36,702 bases of DNA. It comes from Flavobacteriales bacterium (lineage in GTDB: Bacteria; Bacteroidota; Bacteroidia; Flavobacteriales_D; Crocinitomicaceae). Below, piece after piece: positions 1 through 6,596 of the stretch (the first letter of the stretch is position 1; every line of letters starts with the position of its first letter). The DNA is taken from positions 1 to 36,702 of the forward strand of contig CANNKP010000010.1 in assembly GCA_947505255.1 (NCBI GenBank), written 5' to 3'. The position numbers were made by a program, and so were the translations under genes. The notes beneath the pieces were generated by a model. The model searched no databases and had not been told where the DNA came from. It worked only from the letters and a program-made list of their open reading frames with translations.

Positions 1-59
1 ATGTTTAAGTAGTGGTTTACATCAATTTAGTTTCAAATAAGTAGTAGTTTAATGTTTCA

Positions 60-98
60 AAAAAAAAAGCCGCAGCTTCAGACCCTGTGGCTTTTTTT
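60..98 (-). terminator. Bidirectional hairpin terminator, left repeat copy
   Basis: An A-run followed by GCCgCAG, a nine-base loop (76-84), then CTGtGGC and a T-run. The GCC/GGC and CAG/CTG arms pair, with a G-U wobble between them. The A- and T-runs let it work on either strand. It lies just downstream of the truncated regulator copy (stop at 132-134), as the second copy does behind the intact gene. Confidence 0.7.
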
Positions 99-131
99 AT
101 GGATTTAAAACACAGATTTTAATTAAACCTA

Positions 132-293
132 TTACAGATATCCTTTATCTTTTGCCCAACTACTTAATTGAGCAGCATTTGGAATGTTTAATTTTTTTAG
201 AATGTTGTGACGATGAGTTTCAACTGTTCTTGGAGAAATAAAAAGTTTATCCCCAATCTCTTTTGAAGTTAGACCTGTAGCAATCAATTTTAC
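132..293 (-). pseudogene. Truncated LuxR-type response regulator (HTH only)
   Basis: The translation gives the last 52 residues of the intact regulator at 4150-4791, from KLIATGLTSKEIG to KDKGYL, identical in protein sequence. The receiver domain and linker are missing. The open frame runs upstream to 353 with unrelated residues, but that extension begins with TTG, has no clear ribosome binding site and crosses the duplication breakpoint. It is therefore most likely a gene fragment. An isolated HTH of this family can bind DNA without its receiver, so a functional stand-alone HTH cannot be ruled out. The two differences from the intact copy, both synonymous, mean it is young, has been gene-converted, or is under selection. 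Confidence 0.8.
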
Positions 294-354
294 ACGTAAA
301 CTAAAAGTTAAAATTGAGGGGTAATAAATCCTATTGCTCAAGATTAGACACAAA

Positions 355-382
355 AAAAGAGAAGACGTTAGCCTTCTCTTTT
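355..382 (-). terminator. Rho-independent terminator of the lipoprotein gene
   Basis: Perfect ten-base stem AAAAGAGAAG / CTTCTCTTTT (355-364 and 373-382) around an eight-base loop. Read on the minus strand it is followed by a T-run (the A-run at 352-358), 20 bp after the lipoprotein stop codon. Confidence 0.85.
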
Positions 383-402
383 AATACAAAGATTAATTGA
401 TC

Positions 403-936
403 TTAATTTTTTTCGAAAGTCAAAACACTTGTAGACTCATCCGTAGATGTTGAACTTCCACTAACAACTACATCTTTAGAGTAGTTTTTCAAGGTTAATT
501 CTTTAGATTTTAATCCGTTAACTTCGAAGCTTCCGAAACCATCTAAAACAATGTTTGTTTTGTTTTTCGCAGCATTTAACCAGTACCAACGGCCATTGAT
601 GGTTTCTGAATCACCATTAAAAACTTCAACACTTGTAAATGTTCCGTCTTTAAGGATTTCAACAGACCAAGAATAAGAATATGAACTACCAGCCATACCA
701 TTATTTGTCGACGACATTGTAGTCCCATTAAATGTTTGTGTGCTAGTCGAAGTAGTTCCCCCCGAAGAAGTATACAAAGATGTTGCGTCAACTTTTACCA
801 ACTGCCAACTTGCAGTGATACGTGCATCACGACTTTTCAAAGAAAGAAATGGATCATTTTCTCCTTTTTTACATCCTGTTAAAGTAACAGAACCGATTAA
901 TAGACCTAAAGCAATAAATAAAATGTTCTTTTTCAT
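403..936 (-). CDS. Secreted lipoprotein, lipocalin-like, function unknown
   Basis: 177 residues. A signal peptide (MKKNILFIALGLLIGSVTLTG) ends in the lipobox LTGC, so Cys22 should be lipidated. The following CKKGENDPFLSLKSRDAR stretch is a style common in small Bacteroidota lipoproteins, where Ser/Thr-rich beta domains of lipocalin-like fold follow. The body has repeated WxxxK/E strands (ASWQLVKVD, YSWSVEILKDGTF, GRWYWL) and a Ser/Thr-rich loop near residues 55-88, which fits a small beta-barrel or sandwich. No catalytic motif is visible. It has its own promoter (960-990) and terminator (355-382), so it is a single-gene unit. The lipoprotein assignment is firm. The lipocalin-like fold is an inference from length and strand pattern. 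Confidence 0.85.
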   Translation of the reverse strand: MKKNILFIALGLLIGSVTLTGCKKGENDPFLSLKSRDARITASWQLVKVDATSLYTSSGGTTSTSTQTFNGTTMSSTNNGMAGSSYSYSWSVEILKDGTFTSVEVFNGDSETINGRWYWLNAAKNKTNIVLDGFGSFEVNGLKSKELTLKNYSKDVVVSGSSTSTDESTSVLTFEKN

Positions 937-959
937 AATTTAATTTTTAAAATGTTTTA

Positions 960-998
960 CGAAGATAATCTTTTATCTTTTCCAATCAAAAAGATTGG
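960..998 (-). promoter_or_regulatory. Lipoprotein promoter with overlapping inverted repeat
   Basis: On the minus strand there is a -33 TTTG (complement of 987-990), a 19-bp spacer and TATCTTCG (complement of 960-967), close to the Bacteroidota consensus TTTG / TAnnTTTG. A perfect inverted repeat CCAATC-N5-GATTGG (982-998) covers the -33 element and could be an operator. Confidence 0.6.
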
Positions 999-1409
999 CT
1001 AATTTTCATTAGATTGTTTTTATTGTAGGTTATTTCCGCTGTTTTAATTGCGTAATTTCGACTAAAATGAATCTGCATATTTAGACGTTGAAATTGCTTA
1101 TATTTTATAATTAAGGATGCTTTATTACAAAATTAGTTCAAGTAACATTAAAATATGTAAAAAAGCAATCTAGTTTTATCTGCTCTTTTTCGTGACCGGA
1201 ATTAACGATACACAATTTTTTCTTGTTTTGGAAAATGATAAAAGCATTTATTTCAAACGTAGTCAGAAGGATTATTCTAGATCCCTTAAATTATCCGTTT
1301 TCAGAGAAGTTAATTCTGAATTATTATCAAAAAAGACATTTTTCACACCTAGTTTCCCCTTACGCTAAATTATTTTGAACTCCTTTAAAAATGCGGTTTT
1401 GGTTCATTT
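999..1409. other. Long intergenic stretch, mostly unassigned
   Basis: About 410 bp without a convincing gene. The only open frame of note is on the plus strand, 1235-1378 (ATG to TGA, 47 residues, starting MIKAFISNVVRRIILDP, frame open upstream to 1196). It has no recognised motif and no good ribosome binding site. It may be chance or a gene remnant. I see no RNA gene. Confidence 0.5.
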
Positions 1410-1425
1410 TAAGTAGAACTACTTA
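1410..1425. promoter_or_regulatory. Perfect 7-2-7 palindrome TAAGTAG-AA-CTACTTA
   Basis: The seven-base arms are exact reverse complements around AA. The same CTACTTA heptamer recurs at 1441-1447. The site lies 130-150 bp upstream of the protease start. Two heptamers two bases apart is a spacing used by NarL/FixJ-type regulator dimers, and such a regulator is encoded at 4150-4791. The link between site and protein is an inference. Confidence 0.45.
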
Positions 1426-1447
1426 CCTCTGATTAGACATCTACTTA

Positions 1448-1465
1448 GTGGCACGTATGTGACAC
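1448..1465 (+). promoter_or_regulatory. GTGgCAC-N4-GTGaCAC repeat / possible sigma54-like element
   Basis: Two GTGnCAC half-sites are separated by four bases. Read another way, TGGCACG-N4-TGACA has a perfect -24 half of the sigma54 consensus (TGGCACG-N4-TTGCW) but a poor -12 half, with AC where GC is expected. It lies about 90-110 bp upstream of the chosen protease start codon. The two readings compete, and neither is proven. Confidence 0.3.
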
Positions 1466-1556
1466 TTTGTATTTTGATTTTCTACGCTCAAAAAGTGATT
1501 ATTTTCTTATAAAACAGGGCTTAATTTGTTTCATGAAACTTTTAATACATGTTATT

Positions 1557-3794
1557 ATGAAAACAAAAATCACTACAACAAGAAACACATTATCCTTAAT
1601 AATAGGATTAATTTTAATGTCTGGAACACTTTTCGCACAAACTAGTTCAGTTTGGACAAGTATCCCAAATTTTTCAAAAATTGGTATCCGTTCTGAAAAC
1701 GGAAAATTGACTTCTTCAGATGCTGAAGTAAGTGCACTTATTAATAAGTTGGATATTACAACTTTCACAAAAGCTTTTCCATCATCACGTAACGCAGGTC
1801 TGAAAAATGTTTACGAAATTGGATGCAACTGTGATGAGAATGATTTATTACAACAAGTAGCAAAATTATCAACGGTTTTTGTTAGACCAGAGATCGCTCC
1901 TAAATATGAGTTATTGAATACACCAAATGATTATTCAGTTGCCTTTGCTGCAGATTATGCATTAGACATGATTAATGCGCAAGATGCTTGGGGAATTACG
2001 ACAGGAGATTCTTCAGTTGTAATTGGTATTTCAGATTCAAACTTTGATTTGAATCACGAAGAGTTGATCGGAAAATATACTTATGTAACACCAAGTAACA
2101 CAAATACAAATTATTATCATGGAACAGCTGTAGCAATAACAGCTGCAGGAAAAACAGGTAACTTTTTAGGTAAAAGTTCAATTGGATTTAATAGTTCATT
2201 GCAATTAAGAGGGATGAATTATAATGAATTATTAGAAGCAACGTATTCAGGAGCAAAAGTTGTCAATGTTAGCTGGACTTCTGGATGTTATGATAATGCT
2301 TATGCACAAATGGTAATAGATGAAGTTTATAACAACGGGACCGTTATTATAGTTGCAGCAGGAAACGGTTCAACATGTGGAGGCGCATCGAATTTAGTTT
2401 ATCCAGCAGCACATAATCACGTTATTGCAATTAGTAGTGTTGGTCCATTAAACAATCACGAAAGAACAATAGGAGATGCAGCAACAACGCATCAGCACAA
2501 TAGTTCTGTGGATCTTTGCGCTCCAGGATATGATGTTGCATTGACTGTATCAGCAGGTTGGTATTTAACTGGTAACGGAACATCATTTGCTGCACCATAT
2601 GTTTCAGGTACAGTTGCTTTAATGTTTGCTGTTAATCCATGTTTGACTCCAGATGACGTTGAAATGATATTAAAACAAACTGCTTTTAATCTTGATTCAA
2701 TTAATCCTTTATACGCAGGAAACTTAGGAGCAGGAAGATTAGACGCATTTGCTGCAGTTCAAATGGCTTCAACATATAACGTAATGACAATAACAAGTTC
2801 ATCAAGTTTAGATTGCTCGAATTTTAATCAAGCAATTTCACTTCAAGTTACTGGCGGATATGCTCCATATTCAGTTGCTTGGAATACGAATGAAACAGGG
2901 ATGAATATCGCAAATGCACAAGGGAATTTTCAATATACAGCAATAGTTACAGATAGCAACGGTTGTGTTGGACATTATACTACATCTGTTGCAGCTATTT
3001 CACCATTAACTTTTGATGCACAAATAAACAATGTTAATTGTAACGGAGAATTATCTGGAAGTATTGAAATGGCAGTTGCTGGAGGAAATGCTGGTTACTC
3101 TTACTTATGGTCAACTGGAGAAACGTCAGAAGATTTATATAACCTTGGAACAGGAAACTATCACGTGAATATTTCAGATAGCCGCGGATGTAATTTGTTT
3201 GCAGATTTCACAATCACAGAACCAACAGTTTTAACTGCATCAGTTGCTCATCAAAATTTGACAATAGCAACAGTTGGATCAATTGATTTAACAGTAAACG
3301 GAGGAACATTTCCATATTCATATTCTTGGAACAATGGAATGACAAGCGCAGATTTAACGAATGTTACACCAGGTTTCTATGAAGTTGGAATTACAGATGC
3401 ACATGGTTGTTTAGTTTCAACAAATGTAATTGTATTGGATAATCAAATGACAGCTACAGAAAACATATTAGCGACAATCGTTCCAGCAACAGCGTTTTTA
3501 AATAACCAAATGAGTATTATTCCAAGTGAAGGTACAATGGGAATAGATGAACTAGCTGAACAATCAGTAACAGTCTACCCAAATCCAGCAGTTGGAGTTA
3601 CGCATATTGAATGGAGTGGATTAGAAGTAGCTTCTTTACAATTAATTGATATGACGGGTCAAATTGTTTCGACAACAGCAATTACAAGTATCACTTCAAA
3701 TTACGAGTTAAATCAAGAAAGAGCGGGAGAATATTTTGTAAAAATGAATCTTACAAACGGTAGCTCAGTAGTAAAGAAAGTAACATTTATCTAA
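1557..3794 (+). CDS. Secreted S8 (subtilisin-like) serine protease with SprB-like repeats and T9SS sorting tail
   Basis: 745 residues from the ATG at 1557. The frame is open upstream to a TTG at 1467 and an ATG at 1533, but 1557 places a clean signal peptide (ending GTLFAQ) at the N-terminus. The peptidase S8 triad is visible: Asp160 in GISDSNFD, His188 in HGTAVA, Ser343 in GNGTSFAAP. From about residue 420 there are Cys-containing beta repeats (ending DSNGC, DSRGC, DAHGC) with the look of SprB repeats. The last 75-80 residues carry the type A sorting signal (YPNP, then LIDMTGQIV, and a final GSSVVKKVTFI), so it should cross the outer membrane by T9SS and stay on or leave the surface. It has its own upstream region with palindromes. 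The first Asp motif is SDS rather than the usual DTG or DSG, a mild variation. Confidence 0.92.
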   Translation: MKTKITTTRNTLSLIIGLILMSGTLFAQTSSVWTSIPNFSKIGIRSENGKLTSSDAEVSALINKLDITTFTKAFPSSRNAGLKNVYEIGCNCDENDLLQQVAKLSTVFVRPEIAPKYELLNTPNDYSVAFAADYALDMINAQDAWGITTGDSSVVIGISDSNFDLNHEELIGKYTYVTPSNTNTNYYHGTAVAITAAGKTGNFLGKSSIGFNSSLQLRGMNYNELLEATYSGAKVVNVSWTSGCYDNAYAQMVIDEVYNNGTVIIVAAGNGSTCGGASNLVYPAAHNHVIAISSVGPLNNHERTIGDAATTHQHNSSVDLCAPGYDVALTVSAGWYLTGNGTSFAAPYVSGTVALMFAVNPCLTPDDVEMILKQTAFNLDSINPLYAGNLGAGRLDAFAAVQMASTYNVMTITSSSSLDCSNFNQAISLQVTGGYAPYSVAWNTNETGMNIANAQGNFQYTAIVTDSNGCVGHYTTSVAAISPLTFDAQINNVNCNGELSGSIEMAVAGGNAGYSYLWSTGETSEDLYNLGTGNYHVNISDSRGCNLFADFTITEPTVLTASVAHQNLTIATVGSIDLTVNGGTFPYSYSWNNGMTSADLTNVTPGFYEVGITDAHGCLVSTNVIVLDNQMTATENILATIVPATAFLNNQMSIIPSEGTMGIDELAEQSVTVYPNPAVGVTHIEWSGLEVASLQLIDMTGQIVSTTAITSITSNYELNQERAGEYFVKMNLTNGSSVVKKVTFI

Positions 3795-3833
3795 GTAGTT
3801 AGAAGCGTAGATAACTGCATAAAAGTAAACGAA

Positions 3834-4001
3834 ATGAGAATCGAGATAATAAGTACATGTATAATTAGTCTATTTCTTTTGACCGGTCATAAGAGTGATT
3901 CAATAGAAATTACCAAAACAAAAACACGTACTAAAATAGAATTAATAGAAAACAATGTTGAATTGAGTTACCAATCGAATGATTTAGATTGTAATCAATA
4001 A
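3834..4001 (+). CDS. Small secreted or membrane peptide (55 aa)
   Basis: An ATG-to-TAA frame encoding MRIEIISTCIISLFLLTG followed by a polar, Thr/Lys/Glu-rich tail ending NDLDCNQ. The N-terminus has the hydrophobic run of a signal peptide or single membrane segment, and there is no lipobox Cys after the run. It starts 39 bp after the protease stop on the same strand, with no terminator between, so it is probably co-transcribed with the protease. It could be a small partner, or a remnant of a longer secreted protein. I do not recognise it. Confidence 0.5.
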   Translation: MRIEIISTCIISLFLLTGHKSDSIEITKTKTRTKIELIENNVELSYQSNDLDCNQ

Positions 4002-4019
4002 AGCAAAAAAAAATAGTTG

Positions 4020-4311
4020 ATGTTTAAGTAGTGGTTTACATCAATTTAATTTCAAATAAGTAGTAGTTTAAGTTTCAAAAAAAAACGCCGCAGCTTCAGA
4101 CCCTGTGGCTTTTTTTATGGATATAAAAACCATATATTAATTAAACCTATTACAGATATCCTTTATCTTTTGCCCAACTACTTAATTGAGCAGCATTTGG
4201 AATGTTTAATTTTTTTAGAATGTTGTGACGATGAGTTTCAACTGTTCTCGGAGAAATAAAAAGTTTATCCCCAATCTCTTTTGAAGTTAGACCTGTTGCA
4301 ATCAATTTTAC
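4020..4311. repeat. Partial duplicate, right copy (matches 1-293)
   Basis: Second copy of the repeat described at 1-293. Here the coding part belongs to the intact response regulator. It starts 18 bp after the small peptide stop codon. Both copies contain two TAAGTAG heptamers within their first 50 bases (here near 4025 and 4058). Confidence 0.9.
4078..4116 (-). terminator. Hairpin terminator of the LuxR-type regulator gene
   Basis: A-run, GCCgCAG arm, nine-base loop, CTGtGGC arm, T-run. Compared with the left copy an extra C sits between the A-run and the GCC arm. It follows the regulator stop codon (4150-4152) by about 35 bp on the minus strand. Confidence 0.7.
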
Positions 4312-4791
4312 TATATCTATTTCCTTTAATGTAAGTTCCTTCTTAGATTCTTTATTATCAACATCTAACAATGAATTGAAATAACGATCTTTGATTTCAT
4401 TTGCGATATAGATTTCACCAGCATGAACTTTTTGAATAGCTTCAATTAATTCATTTTTTGTAGTATTCTTAGTTAAATATCCTTTTGCTCCTTTAGAAAG
4501 AAACTTTTTCACGAATGTGATATCATCGTGAAGAGATAAGCCAATAACACGTGTTTTTGCCAAATCATTGTAAATCATTTCGGTAGCATCAAATCCATTA
4601 CTGTCTTTTAAATTGATATCCATTAAGACAATGTTGGGTTTGTGTTCAACACAAAAGTTATAAGCAGAAGTAGCATTATCAGCTGTTCCAATCACTTTTA
4701 TACCGTCAGCACTTTCCAATATAGATGACCATGCTTCTGCAATTAGTTTGTGATCATCAACAATAAGTACATTTATTTCACTTTCCATCAT
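4150..4791 (-). CDS. NarL/FixJ-family response regulator (REC-LuxR HTH)
   Basis: 213 residues from the ATG at 4791. A second ATG follows immediately, and the frame also opens at TTG 4800. The receiver domain spans about residues 6-125, with acidic pair VDD, phospho-acceptor Asp58 in LMDINL and conserved Lys108 in YLTKN. A linker with an acidic/Lys-rich stretch leads to a GerE/LuxR HTH in the last 65 residues (LTLKEIDIVKLIATG, TSKEIGDKLFISPRTVETH, HNILKKLNI). This class is normally phosphorylated by HisKA_3 kinases, and one is encoded nearby at 10088-11437, so they are a plausible pair. Its 3' end and terminator are duplicated at 1-293. A TATTTTTG -7 element and a long inverted repeat lie upstream. 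Confidence 0.93.
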   Translation of the reverse strand: MMESEINVLIVDDHKLIAEAWSSILESADGIKVIGTADNATSAYNFCVEHKPNIVLMDINLKDSNGFDATEMIYNDLAKTRVIGLSLHDDITFVKKFLSKGAKGYLTKNTTKNELIEAIQKVHAGEIYIANEIKDRYFNSLLDVDNKESKKELTLKEIDIVKLIATGLTSKEIGDKLFISPRTVETHRHNILKKLNIPNAAQLSSWAKDKGYL

Positions 4792-4817
4792 TGTCAACAA
4801 TTAATTTCGGATTAGCT

Positions 4818-4892
4818 CAAAAATACATAATTCATTAAGAAAAAGTGAAATTAGAACAATAATTCCGATTATAATAGTTGATTTTCACTTTT
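4818..4892 (-). promoter_or_regulatory. Regulator promoter (-7 TATTTTTG) with inverted repeat
   Basis: The complement of 4818-4825 reads TATTTTTG, an exact TAnnTTTG match, 27 bp from the ATG at 4791. No TTG is present at -33. In that place lies AAAAGTGAAA (4841-4850), whose perfect reverse complement TTTCACTTTT lies at 4883-4892. A protein binding these arms would touch the -33 region, so an activator or autoregulator is possible. Confidence 0.5.
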
Positions 4893-5272
4893 ATACGGGT
4901 ATATTTTTTTCAATTTTTTTTAAAAATGAGCATTTTTGTCTGTATTTTTTTAAAAATTGAAAGTAAGGGAAATTTTATCTGAAAAAATGATCTGTTTTTT
5001 TATCTTTTTAATGAATCAAAAAAAGAATTTAATTGGACAAAATAATTCGATAATTTTAGATTGGTTTTAAGTTATGAAGATGTTAATTTTAAAAATCAAT
5101 GTATAAATTACAGTAGATTGAAAAATGTCTACGTGTAATCATCTATTTTTTAAATAAATTGATTGATAATGAAAGTTTGGGAAAATATATTATTAATATT
5201 GTAATCTAATCATTTTATTCTACTCACTGAAACAACAATTTAGGGTCAAATGTTTGTTTAAAAAATCAAAAA
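4893..5272. other. AT-rich divergent intergenic region
   Basis: About 380 bp between divergent genes, with long T- and A-runs and no coding frame I can support. Upstream of the receiver-only gene I find no clear TAnnTTTG element. Confidence 0.5.
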
Positions 5273-5665
5273 GTGAAAAAAGCAATAATTGTCGAAGATT
5301 TTGAGTTAATAGCTGGCATTTGGAAAACCATTTTGGAAGATGTGGGTTATACCGAAATTGAAATTATTCGTCATGCAGATGAAGTTGAATCGAAGGTGTT
5401 GAAAATGTTGCCAGATATCATTTTAATGGATATTAATTTACCAGGATCAAAAAATGGAATCGAACTAACTGAATCTTTGATAAAACAAAATGACACGCTT
5501 AAAGTGATGATTTTAACTATTCATACAGATCCTTCTTATGTTCAAAATGCCATTAGAGTAGGAGCGAAAGGTTTTGTTACAAAAAATTCTTCAATACCTG
5601 AAATCAAAAAAGGAATTTCAGAAATACACAGTGGTAATATTTATTTGTGTGAAGAGGTTCGATAA
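5273..5665 (+). CDS. Receiver-only protein of NarL type, apparently lacking its HTH
   Basis: 130 residues from GTG. The only nearby upstream ATG in any frame runs into a stop. It is a complete receiver: acidic VED at residues 7-9, Asp53 in LMDINLPGS, Thr82 in ILTIHTD, Lys104 in FVTKNSS. The sequence style is that of the NarL/FixJ regulators, close to the receiver at 4150-4791 (LMDIN, GAKG-TKN, IHSGNIYL). It stops at EEVR, exactly where the linker to a LuxR HTH would begin, and no HTH is found in the 420 bp downstream in any frame I checked. Either it is a stand-alone receiver, for example a phosphate sink or kinase modulator, or a regulator that has lost its output domain. All key residues are intact, which favours function. 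Confidence 0.85.
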   Translation: MKKAIIVEDFELIAGIWKTILEDVGYTEIEIIRHADEVESKVLKMLPDIILMDINLPGSKNGIELTESLIKQNDTLKVMILTIHTDPSYVQNAIRVGAKGFVTKNSSIPEIKKGISEIHSGNIYLCEEVR

Positions 5666-6086
5666 TTTTGCTTATCAAATGTTAAACATCTCTTGTTATT
5701 CCTTTGAAAATTGATTTCTTTCAAATTCTTGTGTTTCATTTATAAGATTTTTTTTGACTTCAAATAGTTTTGATTTTTAAACAACTTGAATAGAGCTAAT
5801 TTTTCGTTGAGTAACATCTACTTGATTGCGATAAAAACGGTGTCATTTAAATTTTCTTTAGAGTCAAATAATTATGAATCAAGTCTATCTTTCCTAAATA
5901 ATTTTATGTCGGCTTTTGAGAAATAGTCAAATAGTTCATTAATTTTTTGAATTACAATCAATTAGTAAATTCAATCAATGAATTTAGCACGTCTGCTGAA
6001 TTTTTAGATTATCCAGCTTAATGTATTAAGAAAATAGGAGTAATTTCAAATAAATGAAAAGTCAGGATACTGAAATATGCGAATTT
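5666..6086. other. Gene-free region downstream of the receiver gene
   Basis: About 420 bp of AT-rich DNA between two convergent receiver genes. No HTH-coding remnant, terminator hairpin or RNA is evident. Open frames are below about 35 codons. Confidence 0.5.
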
Positions 6087-6494
6087 TTATTTGTTCATTA
6101 TTCTCTTAACCTCAGAAATTAATTTTTCTTCTTCCCAAGGTTTTGAAATAAATTTCTCAATTAAATGGTCACTTGTTAGTTCTTTAACAATAATATTATT
6201 TGCTTGACCAGACAGCATAATACATTTCAATTGCGGGTATTTTAGTTTTATATTCCGAATGAGTTCACCACCATTTATTTTTGGCATTTGATAATCTACA
6301 AGCAATAAAAGGACTTCCAGTTCATTTGAAATTAAAGAATCAATATTATCAACAACTTCTGAGGGATCTAGAAAGCATTCTACAATAGTAGTGTCATGCT
6401 CAATTACCTTATTTAATTGAAAAGACAACAATTTTAAAATGAGTGGATCATCGTCAATACAAATAATAACATATTTTAATGGATCTTCGATCAT
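6087..6494 (-). CDS. CheY-like single-domain response regulator
   Basis: 135 residues from the ATG at 6494. The open frame reaches a TTG at 6518, but the promoter -7 box lies at 6516-6523, so the ATG must be used. The receiver features are complete: Asp-rich CIDDDP, phospho-acceptor Asp67 in LLVDYQMP, MLSG, and Lys118 in FISKPW. The KPW ending resembles receivers that partner hybrid or PAS kinases rather than NarL types. There is no output domain. It lies 102 bp downstream of the large PAS kinase but has its own promoter. It may relay or cap signalling from that kinase. Confidence 0.9.
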   Translation of the reverse strand: MIEDPLKYVIICIDDDPLILKLLSFQLNKVIEHDTTIVECFLDPSEVVDNIDSLISNELEVLLLLVDYQMPKINGGELIRNIKLKYPQLKCIMLSGQANNIIVKELTSDHLIEKFISKPWEEEKLISEVKRIMNK

Positions 6495-6515
6495 AATGGC
6501 TTTTCTAGTTGGGTA

Positions 6516-6547
6516 CAAAGTTAAGCAATTTAAGTAAATTATTCAAA
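6516..6547 (-). promoter_or_regulatory. Promoter of the CheY-like gene
   Basis: Minus strand: TTTG (complement of 6544-6547), a 20-bp spacer, TAACTTTG (complement of 6516-6523), an excellent match to the Bacteroidota TTTG / TAnnTTTG promoter. A start site a few bases downstream leaves a leader of roughly 15-20 nt before the ATG at 6494. The -33 element is part of a direct repeat ATTCAAATTATTCAAAT. Confidence 0.7.
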
Positions 6548-6596
6548 TTATTCAAATGTAATTCTCAATTTTTAAGATAGTCTAAAAGTTGTTTTA

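Larger units (their letters stand above)
1..293. repeat. Partial duplicate, left copy (matches 4020-4311)
   Basis: This segment matches 4020-4311 almost base for base. The match covers about 130 bp of non-coding DNA including a terminator hairpin, then the 3' end of a LuxR-type response regulator gene. It stops abruptly after position 293, where the intact copy continues into the linker and receiver domain. It begins at the window edge, so the repeat may extend further left. By eye I count about 8 differences in the non-coding part and only 2 in the roughly 160 coding bases, both synonymous. Confidence 0.9.

Noticed and set aside
132-353. A 73-residue protein from TTG at 353 as a real gene
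   Set aside because: The first 21 residues cross the duplication breakpoint, the start is TTG without a clear ribosome binding site, and the rest equals the end of the intact regulator. Annotated as a fragment, with the functional possibility kept as a finding.
1467-1556. Upstream start (TTG 1467 or ATG 1533) for the protease
   Set aside because: It would bury the signal peptide behind 8-30 extra residues. The ATG at 1557 gives a normal signal sequence.
5636-5738. A 32-codon minus-strand frame across the end of the receiver gene
   Set aside because: Short, antisense to a well-supported coding end, and no motif.
6495-6518. TTG start at 6518 for the CheY-like protein
   Set aside because: It overlaps a near-perfect promoter -7 box, so it would not be transcribed. 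The ATG at 6494 fits.
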